NCBI GenBank assembly: GCA_900770335.1 | Contig: CAAGKD010000008.1 | Span: 1 to 47,501, forward strand | DNA: 47,501 nt | Reading direction: 5' to 3' | From: an uncultured Sutterella sp. | Lineage (GTDB): Bacteria; Pseudomonadota; Gammaproteobacteria; Burkholderiales; Burkholderiaceae_F | In this document: piece after piece, positions 24,686-32,014 of the stretch | Numbering within the stretch: the first letter of the stretch is position 1 | How the letters are laid out: each line of letters begins with the position of its first letter | Program-made: the position numbers and the translations under genes | The notes under the pieces: generated by a model | Seen by the model: only the letters and a program-made list of their open reading frames with translations | What the model was told of the DNA's origin: nothing | The model's database searches: none

Positions 24686-25648
24686 TCAGTCGCCGCCCTC
24701 AAGAACGCTCACGCGCTCCTCGCCGAAGCGCTCGATCATGCTGCGCGCGAAGGCGGAGCGCTTCGCGTGCTCGGCGAGCGCGTCGCGCGACCGCCCGATC
24801 CGGATCGACAGGCCGCCCGCGGCGGAGAGCCGCAGGGCATCGAGGATCGCCCGGGCGAGGCGGTCCGCCTCGCGCATGCGCTCGGCCGGCTCTCCGTTCG
24901 TCGGCCAGGTCCGGGAGATGAGGGGCGCGGGCTCCGTCGCGTCTTCCTCCCGGAGGGCGTCGGAGAACGTCGAGTCGTTCGGGAGAATCCGCATCCGATC
25001 GATGCCCTCAGCGCGGGCGGCTGCGAGCGCCGCCGCGGCGAGGCGCCGGGAGGCGAGGGCTCCGTAGGCGAGCTCCGAAGGGGATGCGGAGATCGAGAGG
25101 ACGGGCGTCGCCGGGGCGTCGCCCGCGACGGCCGCGCGAAACCTCAGGCGCTCCGGGAGGTCCGCGTCACCCCCCGTGCGAAAGACCTCGCGCATCACCG
25201 CGGCCGCGGCGTCGGCGACGGAGGATCCGCTTGCGGCGACGCATTCGAGCCCGAGCTCGCGGAGCGTCCGCACGACCTGGGATTCGGAGAGATTCCGCTC
25301 GACGAGGGCGAGCGCCGCGCCCGAGTCCTCGATCCGGAACCAGCGCACGCGGCGCGCGTCAGCGGCCTTTTCCGGCGTGCGCGAGGCGATGGCGGAGAGG
25401 AGCGCCGTGATGAGCGCCGTCAATTCGGAGAAGAGCGAGTCGGAGGAGGCAGCGATGCGGCGCAGGGTGAGGCTCGGCGCCAGGCGCAGCGCCGCGTCGA
25501 CGGTCTGGCCCGTCGCGACGCCCGTGCGCCGCGCGGGTCGGTTCGCCGCGAGGATCCGGCCGTTCGCGGCGAGGGCCGCGGGGGAGGCTTCGCCAAGGTC
25601 GGGGGCTCGGGCGAGCAGAAGCTGAGGAAAGAGCAGGGCGAGGGTCAT
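24686..25648 (-). CDS. Divergent ImuB-like protein (inactive Y-family polymerase relative)
   Basis: A 320-residue protein whose N-terminal 160 residues follow the ImuB pattern: MTLALLFPQLLLARAP, then GRILAANRPARRTGVATGQ and VDAALRLAPSL. These correspond to the ImuB 'aaN-A-aGvrpGm..AaALaPdL' region. A later segment (ALALVERNLSESQVVRTLRELGLECVAASGSS) resembles the ImuB palm with its LFGG-type helix. ImuB proteins are catalytically dead Y-family relatives that link DnaE2 to the sliding clamp; no DxD/SxDE polymerase motif is seen here. It is shorter than usual ImuB (about 450-500) and no QLxLF-type clamp motif is obvious. It follows the ImuA-like gene by 24 bases. The call is moderate; a rapidly diverging unknown protein is the alternative. 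Confidence 0.5.
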   Translation of the reverse strand: MTLALLFPQLLLARAPDLGEASPAALAANGRILAANRPARRTGVATGQTVDAALRLAPSLTLRRIAASSDSLFSELTALITALLSAIASRTPEKAADARRVRWFRIEDSGAALALVERNLSESQVVRTLRELGLECVAASGSSVADAAAAVMREVFRTGGDADLPERLRFRAAVAGDAPATPVLSISASPSELAYGALASRRLAAAALAAARAEGIDRMRILPNDSTFSDALREEDATEPAPLISRTWPTNGEPAERMREADRLARAILDALRLSAAGGLSIRIGRSRDALAEHAKRSAFARSMIERFGEERVSVLEGGD

Positions 25649-25672
25649 CGAGGTTCACCTGGAGGAGAGAGA

Positions 25673-26416
25673 TCAGAGCGCGGGCGCGGGCATGGCGCCG
25701 CTCGGAAGCTCCGGGAAGAGCGAGGGGTCGGAGGGAACGCCCGGAGCCGGGGTGAAGGCCTCGGGGCGCCTCGCCGGAGCGAAGTCCTCTCGATGCAGAA
25801 CCGCTTCGCGCGCCGCTGAGGCCCCGCCGAGCGCGCGCAGGCGAACCGTTCCGCCCGCGGCGGGCGTGAGCATGAGGCGCAGCCGCCCGCAGGGGGTCGT
25901 GCAGACCATCGCCGTCGTGCGGATCGCGGCGACGAGGACTCGGAAGTTCTCCGCGGCGAGCGCAAGGCGGCGCATCGCAACGCGGTCCGCCTCAGGCGCG
26001 AGGGGCGGCAGGAACGCGATCACCGCGCGGAATTCTCCGCTCGCCGCTGCGGTCTCGGCCGCCTCGAAGGCTTCGCGTCCCGAGGGCGGCGTGACGAGGA
26101 GCTGCCCGGCGAGATCGACGCCCGCGACGATGCAGTCGCGCGCGGCGGGTCTCGCCCCGCGGTCGGCGAGAATCCAGAGGGCGTCGCCCAAATGCGCGAC
26201 CGCGCCCTCCATGAGCCGCACTGCGCAGGCCTCCTCGCTCGAGACGAGAAGCTCGACGAGCCCCGCCTTCGGCAGGCCCCCGTTCGTCAGCGCATCCGCT
26301 CCGGCGACGCCGGTCGGTGCGACGGACTCGGAGTCCGCGCCGCGCAGGCTCCTGTGGGCAAGAGCGGTGAGGGAGGCGATGGCGGCGAATGCGCCGAGGC
26401 TTGCGGTGACGGACAT
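25673..26416 (-). CDS. Divergent ImuA/SulA-family protein
   Basis: A 247-residue protein with the ImuA/SulA layout. GLPKAGLVELLVSSEEA (about 48-64) matches the G-x-GxxxEL entry strand. DALWILADRGARP, AGVDLAGQLLVTPPSGREAFEAAE (core AGVDLAGQLLV), and GEFRAVIAFLPPL follow in the family's order, and AENFRVLVAAIRTT ends the domain. No Walker A motif is present, as expected for ImuA. The C-terminus has a disordered Ala/Pro tail containing DPSLF (about 230-234), which loosely resembles a clamp-binding pentapeptide. The ATG at 26416 is preferred to 26530 because GGAG lies six bases before it. It is the upstream partner of the ImuB-like gene. Confidence 0.55.
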   Translation of the reverse strand: MSVTASLGAFAAIASLTALAHRSLRGADSESVAPTGVAGADALTNGGLPKAGLVELLVSSEEACAVRLMEGAVAHLGDALWILADRGARPAARDCIVAGVDLAGQLLVTPPSGREAFEAAETAAASGEFRAVIAFLPPLAPEADRVAMRRLALAAENFRVLVAAIRTTAMVCTTPCGRLRLMLTPAAGGTVRLRALGGASAAREAVLHREDFAPARRPEAFTPAPGVPSDPSLFPELPSGAMPAPAL

Positions 26417-26448
26417 GGCGGACTCCGATGGATGAAAGAAGGCGGAGG

Positions 26449-26469
26449 CATGCGAGTGCGCCTCGCATG
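26449..26469. promoter_or_regulatory. Inverted repeat in the ImuA-like 5' leader
   Basis: CATGCGAG (26449-26456) and CTCGCATG (26462-26469) are perfect 8-base arms with a five-base spacer, centred about 43 bases upstream of the ImuA-like start. It could be an operator or an mRNA hairpin. It does not match the usual CTGT-N8-ACAG LexA box. Confidence 0.4.
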
Positions 26470-26492
26470 AGCTGGAGTCTATGGTTTTGCCG

Positions 26493-26814
26493 CAAAGGGA
26501 TCTACAAATGATCCAGTTCGAATGATCCATCTCTCATTGAATCTATAAAAATCAATTGAGAGCGAGCTTCACTCGAGCCATTTGCAGGTTTGCAGGACGT
26601 TGACGGGAGGCGCAGGGCGATTCGCGCCCGGAGCGTCCGCCGGCCCGGTGGAGCAACCCGAATGCGTCTCCGGAACACCCGCGCCGCAGGCGTTCCGGCC
26701 TGACTGCGCGCCCCAGGCGGATGTTTCGCGGGGTTCCTCAAGAGCGCATTGCTCGCGCCTGACTCCGAGGATCAGAAGGCTTGGATCTAGACAGGATCAT
26801 TTTAAGATCCTTTG
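26493..26814. repeat. Inverted pair of GGATC-box arrays flanking a 320-base segment
   Basis: Reading inward from both ends, the left end begins CAAAGGGATCTACAAATG and the right end, read on the minus strand, begins CAAAGGATCTTAAAATG. Both then continue GATCC. They match over about 21 bases with one gap and two mismatches. Each end contains the palindrome GGATC-N7-GATCC (26498-26514 and 26794-26810). GATC steps are 11 and 14 bases in the left array, and 14, 11 and 11 in the right. They may be regulator sites or the terminal inverted repeats of a small non-coding element; no target duplication or transposase is seen. Confidence 0.6.
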
Positions 26815-27052
26815 ATGCATGTCAACGGCGCGCCGCGGCTTGCACGGAATTCGCTTCGGCTGATCTCTCCGGCCGGCCTCTGCGAGGATTCACGCAGGCC
26901 GCGTGCGGGTGATCCGCGCCCGAGCCCGCTAAACTCCGCCCAAGAGAAGAATCCGGCGCGCCGGCCGCAGGGAGGATCCCATCCCTTGTCCCCTTGTTCT
27001 CCTCAGCGGCGCGCATCCGGAAAACGGTCACAGCAATCAGGAAGGAGCAGTC

Positions 27053-27772
27053 ATGTCGGAACTTCAGCCGGGCCTGCCGGAGCGTCTTGCGCGCGTGAGC
27101 GGCGAGATCGCGCGGGCCGAGGCCCGTGCGGGCAGGACGCCGGGAAGCGTGAGGCTTCTCGCCGTCGGCAAGACCTTCGATGCGCAGGCGCTTCTCGTCG
27201 CCGCGAACGCGGGCGTGCGCGCCTTCGGCGAGAACTACGCCCAGGAGGGCTGCGGCAAGGTCGACTGGTTCCGCGAGCACCATCCGGAGCTTGAGCTCGA
27301 ATGGCGCTTCATCGGGCCCCTCCAGGCGAACAAGACCCGCGGAGTCGCGGAGCGCTTCGACTGGGTTGAGTCCGTCGACCGCCTCCGGATCGCGGAGCGC
27401 CTCTCCGCGCAGCGTCCGGCCGGCATGGCGCCCCTCAACCTCCTCATCGAGGTCAACATTGACGGCGAGTCGAGCAAGTCGGGCGTTGCGCCGGACGATC
27501 TTGAGGCGCTCGCCCGCGCGGTCGAGGCGCTGCCCAACGTGCGCCTTCGCGGGCTCATGGCGATTCCTGCGCCGGCCGCGACGCGCGAGGGGCGCCTGCG
27601 CCCCCTCGCTGCGATGCGCGCGCTCTTCGAGAAGTTCCGCGCCGCCCATCCGCAGGCCGACACGCTCTCCATGGGCATGAGCGCAGACATCGAGGAGGCC
27701 GTCGAGGCGGGCTCCACGGAAGTTCGCGTCGGCAGCGCCATCTTCGGCGCGCGCGACTACGGCGCCAGGTGA
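27053..27772 (+). CDS. yggS: YggS family pyridoxal phosphate-binding homeostasis protein
   Basis: A 239-residue PLP-binding protein (PLPBP/YggS/COG0325). The PLP lysine lies in RLLAVGKTFDAQAL (about residues 34-47). GVRAFGENYAQEGCGKV, WRFIGPLQANKTRGVAE (family: H/F-IG-LQ-NK), NLLIEVNIDGESSKSGV and SMGMSADIEEAVEAGSTEVRVGSAIFG (core SMGMSADIEEAV) complete the family set. It regulates vitamin B6 and amino acid homeostasis rather than acting as an enzyme. AAGGAG lies before the ATG. It is followed by proC after 52 bases, the classic yggS-proC pairing. Confidence 0.93.
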   Translation: MSELQPGLPERLARVSGEIARAEARAGRTPGSVRLLAVGKTFDAQALLVAANAGVRAFGENYAQEGCGKVDWFREHHPELELEWRFIGPLQANKTRGVAERFDWVESVDRLRIAERLSAQRPAGMAPLNLLIEVNIDGESSKSGVAPDDLEALARAVEALPNVRLRGLMAIPAPAATREGRLRPLAAMRALFEKFRAAHPQADTLSMGMSADIEEAVEAGSTEVRVGSAIFGARDYGAR

Positions 27773-27824
27773 GGCTCCAGAGGCCCCCTTCGTTTTTTCC
27801 ATTCACTACTCAAGGATGCTGCAG

Positions 27825-28628
27825 ATGCTCAAGGTCGGATTCCTAGGCGGCGGAAACATGGCGCAGGCCCTCGCGGGGGGGCTTCTTCGCTGCGGTGCGG
27901 CGGTGCAGGTGCATGTCACCGACCGTCATCCCGAAAAGCTCGCGAAGCTCGCCGAGCTCGGCGCGCTCACGCACGATGCGCTTGGGGGGTGGGTCACGGG
28001 CTGCGACCTCATGGTCCTTGCCGTCAAGCCCCAGGCCATGAAGGATGCCGTCGCGCCGCTCGGAGGACTTCTCAATCCGCAGGGCGCGATTCTCTCGATC
28101 GCCGCCGGGATTGAGTCGGCGGTCCTCTCGGAGTGGCTTGGCGGCCGGTCCGTCATCCGCGCGATGCCCAACACGCCGGCCATGGTCGGCTGCGGCGTTT
28201 CGGGCCTCTGGGCCCCCGCGGGGACGGCGCCCGAGGCGCTCGCCGCCGCGCGCCGCGTGCTCGAGGCGGGCGGAGCCGTGGTTGAGGTGAAGAACGAAGA
28301 GGACATCGACGTCATCACCGCCATTCCCGGGAGCGGCCCCGCGTACGTCTTCCGCTTCATGGAGGCGCTCGAGAAGGCGGGCCTCGCCCGCGGGCTTGAC
28401 CGCGACGCCGCGCATGCGCTCGCCCTCGGCACGGTCTACGGCGCCGCGGAGCTCGCGAGGCGCTCGGGCGAGGACTTCGCGCGGCTGCGCGCGAACGTCA
28501 CGAGCAAGGGCGGCACGACCGCGAAGGCCCTTGAGGTCCTTGACGCGCGCGACATCGACGGAATCGTTGACGAGGCCGTCGAAGCCGCCCGGCGCCGCAG
28601 CGTCGAGATGAAGGCGCTCTTTCGCTGA
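27825..28628 (+). CDS. proC: Pyrroline-5-carboxylate reductase
   Basis: A 267-residue Rossmann-fold enzyme for the last step of proline synthesis. VGFLGGGNMAQALAGGLL at the start is the NAD(P)-binding motif, followed by LAVKPQAM, SIAAGIESAVLSEWL, RAMPNTPAMVG and the signature ITAIPGSGPAYVFRFMEAL. The ATG at 27825 is favoured over 27816 because AAGGA lies eight bases before it. Its proA partner is also in this window at 38631-39962; no proB is visible here. Confidence 0.95.
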   Translation: MLKVGFLGGGNMAQALAGGLLRCGAAVQVHVTDRHPEKLAKLAELGALTHDALGGWVTGCDLMVLAVKPQAMKDAVAPLGGLLNPQGAILSIAAGIESAVLSEWLGGRSVIRAMPNTPAMVGCGVSGLWAPAGTAPEALAAARRVLEAGGAVVEVKNEEDIDVITAIPGSGPAYVFRFMEALEKAGLARGLDRDAAHALALGTVYGAAELARRSGEDFARLRANVTSKGGTTAKALEVLDARDIDGIVDEAVEAARRRSVEMKALFR

Positions 28629-28649
28629 CTGCCGACGCAGGAAGCCTTC

Positions 28650-29105
28650 ATGACGCTCTCCGCATCCGAAATGACGGCCTGGATCCTGGCGCTCTTCGCG
28701 AGCGACAGGATGGACGTCGCGCTCTTCACGTCCGCTTTCGTTTCGGCCACGCTCGCTCCGGGCGGGTCGGAGATGCTCTTCGCGGGGAGCGTCGCGGCGA
28801 CGCCTGAGCGCGTGCTCTGGCTCCTTGCCGTCGCGAGCGCGGGAAACACGCTCGGGGCCATGACCTCCTGGGCGATCGGGCGGTTCCTCCCGTCGACGAA
28901 GAAGAGCTCGCGAGCGCTCGACTTCGTCCGCCGCTGGGGCGCCTGGGCGCTCCTCCTCTCGTGGCTTCCCGTCGTCGGGGACGCGCTTCCGCTCGCAGCG
29001 GGGTGGCTGCGGATCGGCGCCGCGCCCTCGCTCGTCGCGATCGCCGCGGGGAAGCTCCTGCGCTACCTCGCCCTCGCGATGATGGTCATTCCGGCGGTGA
29101 CCTGA
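28650..29105 (+). CDS. YqaA family (DedA-like) membrane protein
   Basis: A 151-residue inner-membrane protein with about four helices. SAFVSATLAPGGSEMLFAG (about 28-46) and LSWLPVVGDALPLAAGWLRI (about 108-127) are the re-entrant-loop motifs of the YqaA/SNARE-associated (DedA-related) family. Members are linked to lipid scrambling or envelope homeostasis. An AGGAAG ribosome binding site precedes the ATG. It lies 21 bases after proC and is likely in the same transcript. Confidence 0.8.
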   Translation: MTLSASEMTAWILALFASDRMDVALFTSAFVSATLAPGGSEMLFAGSVAATPERVLWLLAVASAGNTLGAMTSWAIGRFLPSTKKSSRALDFVRRWGAWALLLSWLPVVGDALPLAAGWLRIGAAPSLVAIAAGKLLRYLALAMMVIPAVT

Positions 29106-29208
29106 AGGCTCCGCTTCAGGCGCGGCGCTTCAAGGCATTCCAGGGCGTCCTCCCGGCGTCTCATGCGTGAGACAATCCTCATGCACATTTTCTCGAGGAA
29201 ATCCCCGC

Positions 29209-30996
29209 ATGATCACGCCTGCGCTTCAGCCCGTTCCTTACGGATACGCTGACTTCGAAGAAGTCAGGACCGAAGGCTTCGCCTACGTTGACAAGACGCA
29301 ATGGATCGAGGCCCTCGAGCGAAGCAACGAGAAATATCCGTTCATCGTCAATCCGCGTCGATTCGGCAAGACGCTCTTCACATCCATGCTCCGCGCCTAT
29401 TACGACCGCAATCAGGCCGGCGCGTTCGAGAGCAACTTCCGCGGCACGTACATCGCCGAGCACAAGACGAAGCTCGCGAATTCATTCCATGTGCTCTCCT
29501 TCGACTTTTCGGGGCTCTCCGGGAAGGACGAGTACAGGGACTTCCAGAGTGCGGTCTGCGGCAGCATTCGCAACTTCATCAGTCAATACGGCATCGATGA
29601 TCTTGATCCCGGGATCCTGTCGCTCGATGATTCGCCCGCAATCATCCTGATGAACTTTCTCAATGCCGTCTGGCCGCGGACGGGCAAGACGATCTACGTC
29701 ATCATCGATGAGTACGATCAGTCTACGAATGAGATTCTCGCGCGCGATCCCGCCCGCTTTCGCGAGATCACCTCCGCCACAGGGTTTCTCAAGAACTTCT
29801 ACGCCCGCCTCAAGAGCGCAACCGTGAGCGGTCCGGTCGCGAGGATCTTCATCACGGGCGTGGTCTCCATCTCGCTCGACTCCATGTCCTCGGGCTTCAA
29901 CATCGGAACGAACCTGACGACGGATCCCAGGTTCGCCGGGATGCTCGGCTTCACGGAAGCGGAGGTGCGCAGCCTCATCCCGCGCGTCGCGGATCCCGCG
30001 GCCTGCGGCATGACGACCGATGAGATCGTCTCGAGGATGAGGATGCTCTACGACGGCTATCGCTTTTCGCCTGACTCAGGCGTGACGACCTTCAACGCCT
30101 CGATGTGCCTGCACTACCTCAAGTCGCTCGCGCTCTCGAGGAAGGAGCCGCGGCGCCTGCTCGATCCGAACTTCTCCGGTGACCTTAAGAAGATTCACGG
30201 CATGTTGAGCCTCGGCAGCCCGCAGACGATCCGGACTGTCGTCGAGATGGCCATGCGAGGCGAAGCCATTCCGATCGACGAGCTCGAGACGGAGATCAAT
30301 CTCAACGAGCACGAGTCCTTGAGCGACTCCGATCTGCTGTCGACGCTCTTCTACATGGGCTTTCTCACATTCGCCCAAGACAGGGATGACCTTCTGGTCG
30401 TTCCCAATCGCGCCGTGATGGAGCAGTTCTTCCGCTATTACTTCCGCTTCGTCAGGGGATTCTCCGAGTTTCGCTTTCGCCATGAGGAGTTCGAGGCGCC
30501 GGTCCGGGCGCTCAAGGCCGGAGATCCCGAGCCCTTCGTGCGGAAGGTCGCGCAGTTCCTGCGGGATTCAAGCGGCATAAACAAAAGCCTGCACCTTCTC
30601 GAAGGCGACTTCCAGACCGCGCTTGTCATGGCGGCGAGGCTCGTGACGGACCTTCGCGTCCTCTCCGAGCTCGAGGTGGGAGGAAACGGCGTGAAGGGAT
30701 ACGCGGACCTCGTTCTCGCTCCGGACGATCCGAATGAGTGTGAATTCGCCTTCGTCCTTGAGCTCAAGCACCTCTCGAAAGGCGGCGCAAAGGGAGATGC
30801 AGTTTCGCGCAAGCTCGAGGAGGCCAGGCGCCAGGCGCTCGCCTATGCAGCGTCGGAGACGATCGCCCGGATCGCCGGCCGGTCGAGCCTTCTCGCGGTG
30901 GCGGCGGTCTTTGCAGGCGACGAGCTCGCCGCGATGGACTGCGTCAGGATTGAGTCGGGCGGCGGGAGCCGTCAGGCCGTTGCGCGCATGGCCTGA
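29209..30996 (+). CDS. AAA-ATPase-like / PD-(D/E)XK nuclease-like protein (PF09820-PF08011 type)
   Basis: A 595-residue protein. The N-terminus FEEVRTEGFAYVDKTQWIEAL and a non-classical P-loop NPRRFGKTL (residues 48-56) are typical of the AAA-ATPase_like family. TIYVIIDEYDQS is the Walker B region. The C-terminal PDDEXK_9 nuclease-like domain shows GYADLVL with Asp500 and ELK with Glu518 and Lys520. Such proteins occur in many copies in gut bacteria, and their role is unknown. The ATG at 29209 has GAGGAA just before it; an upstream TTG-type start at 29167 was rejected. Codon use looks less GC-rich than its neighbours in places, so transfer is possible. It appears monocistronic. Confidence 0.85.
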   Translation: MITPALQPVPYGYADFEEVRTEGFAYVDKTQWIEALERSNEKYPFIVNPRRFGKTLFTSMLRAYYDRNQAGAFESNFRGTYIAEHKTKLANSFHVLSFDFSGLSGKDEYRDFQSAVCGSIRNFISQYGIDDLDPGILSLDDSPAIILMNFLNAVWPRTGKTIYVIIDEYDQSTNEILARDPARFREITSATGFLKNFYARLKSATVSGPVARIFITGVVSISLDSMSSGFNIGTNLTTDPRFAGMLGFTEAEVRSLIPRVADPAACGMTTDEIVSRMRMLYDGYRFSPDSGVTTFNASMCLHYLKSLALSRKEPRRLLDPNFSGDLKKIHGMLSLGSPQTIRTVVEMAMRGEAIPIDELETEINLNEHESLSDSDLLSTLFYMGFLTFAQDRDDLLVVPNRAVMEQFFRYYFRFVRGFSEFRFRHEEFEAPVRALKAGDPEPFVRKVAQFLRDSSGINKSLHLLEGDFQTALVMAARLVTDLRVLSELEVGGNGVKGYADLVLAPDDPNECEFAFVLELKHLSKGGAKGDAVSRKLEEARRQALAYAASETIARIAGRSSLLAVAAVFAGDELAAMDCVRIESGGGSRQAVARMA

Positions 30997-31045
30997 CCGG
31001 AGGCCGAAGGCCAGCTTCGTCGATGGAAACGGCTGGTTTTCGGGT

Positions 31046-31083
31046 CTTTTCCAGGAGACCCCCCTAGCTATAATGGCGGTCTC
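31046..31083 (+). promoter_or_regulatory. Probable etfBA promoter with overlapping inverted repeat
   Basis: A perfect TATAAT -10 (31069-31074) is preceded by a weak -35 candidate (CTTTTC, 31046-31051). The -10 sits between the arms of GAGACC (31055-31060) and GGTCTC (31078-31083). The leader to etfB is about 160 bases. The repeat could be an operator. Confidence 0.5.
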
Positions 31084-31240
31084 ACTCAAATCGGGAGCGT
31101 CCGGAGACGGCGAGTCCAAGAGGCTCCCTCCCGGCCCTCCCTGAAGTTCTCCGACCGACGCCGACGCTTCGCGGACAGCGAAGCTGACGGCCTGCGACGC
31201 CCTTGCGCCTGCACGGAGAGCCCGAAAGGAAGACCAATCG

Positions 31241-31993
31241 ATGAAGATCTTAGTAGCCGTTAAGCGGGTCGTTGACGCGAAGGTCAAGGTCCGCCCGCTC
31301 CCGGATCACTCCGGCCCGGACATCAAGCTCGCCCGCATGGCGATCAACCCCTTTGACGAGATCGCCGTCGAGGAGGCCGTCGAGCTTCGCGAGGCCGGCA
31401 AGGCCGACGAGGTCGTCGCCGTCTCGATCGGCGGCGCCAAGTCGGTCGACGTGCTGCGCACCGCCATGGCGATCGGCGCGGACCGTGCGATCCACGTGCT
31501 CACCGACGACGTGATCGAGCCCCTCGCCGCCGCGAAGATCCTCGCCAAGCTCGTCGAGCGCGAGGCGCCGGGGATCGTTCTGCTCGGCAAGCAGGCGATT
31601 GACGACGACTGCGGCCAGACCGGTCCGATGCTCTCCGCGCTCCTGCGCCGCCCCCTCGGGGCCTTCGCGAGCGAAATTGAGCTCACGGCCGACGGCCGGA
31701 TCCAGGTCACGCGTGAGACGGACGGGGGCTCGCAGACCGTGTCGCTCGCCCTTCCCGCGGTGATCACCGCCGACCTGCGCCTCGCCGAGCCGCGCTACGT
31801 GACGCTTCCCTCGATGGCCAAGGCGAGAAAGAAGCCCGTCGAGACGATCGAGCTCGCTGCCCTCGGCGTGGACGCCGCGCCGCGCGTGAAGACGCTCTGC
31901 GTCGAGCCGCCGCCCGCCCGCAAGGCCGGCGTGAGGGTCTCGAGCGTCGACGAGCTCGTCGAGAAGCTTCGCAACGAAGCGCATGTGATCTGA
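31241..31993 (+). CDS. etfB: Electron transfer flavoprotein beta subunit
   Basis: A 250-residue AMP-binding beta subunit. The start MKILVAVKRVVDAKVKVRP and the motif MAINPFDEIAVEEAVELREAG, with LLGKQAIDDDCGQTGPML, are typical. With EtfA it carries electrons from acyl-CoA dehydrogenases and other flavoprotein dehydrogenases to ETF:quinone oxidoreductase. AAGGAAG lies eight bases before the ATG. etfA follows after 21 bases. No dehydrogenase gene lies in the pair. Confidence 0.95.
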   Translation: MKILVAVKRVVDAKVKVRPLPDHSGPDIKLARMAINPFDEIAVEEAVELREAGKADEVVAVSIGGAKSVDVLRTAMAIGADRAIHVLTDDVIEPLAAAKILAKLVEREAPGIVLLGKQAIDDDCGQTGPMLSALLRRPLGAFASEIELTADGRIQVTRETDGGSQTVSLALPAVITADLRLAEPRYVTLPSMAKARKKPVETIELAALGVDAAPRVKTLCVEPPPARKAGVRVSSVDELVEKLRNEAHVI

Positions 31994-32014
31994 CTTTCGG
32001 AGGGGAAAAACAAA

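Larger units (their letters stand above)
26417..27052. other. 636-base intergenic region between the ImuA-like gene and yggS
   Basis: No convincing gene is seen. The region holds an inverted repeat in the ImuA-like leader (26449-26469), two mirror-image GGATC arrays (26493-26528 and 26769-26814), a tandem TTTGCAGG doublet (26581-26596), and an imperfect ATTGA/TCAAT palindrome near 26535-26560. The middle part (about 26600-26765) is GC-rich without a coding pattern. Yellow-flag ORFs on the plus strand from 26582 and 26812 lack ribosome binding sites and family features. No promoter for either flanking gene can be fixed with confidence. Confidence 0.6.

Noticed and set aside
26417..26600. A LexA box (CTGT-N8-ACAG) upstream of the ImuA-like gene
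   Set aside because: I looked for this and for CGAAC-N4-GTTCG and found neither; only the GGATC arrays and the 8-bp palindrome stand out.
26812..27294. A 160-codon frame beginning at the right GGATC array and running into yggS
   Set aside because: It is in another frame from yggS, has no ribosome binding site, is low-complexity Arg/Ser/Pro-rich and overlaps the certain gene.
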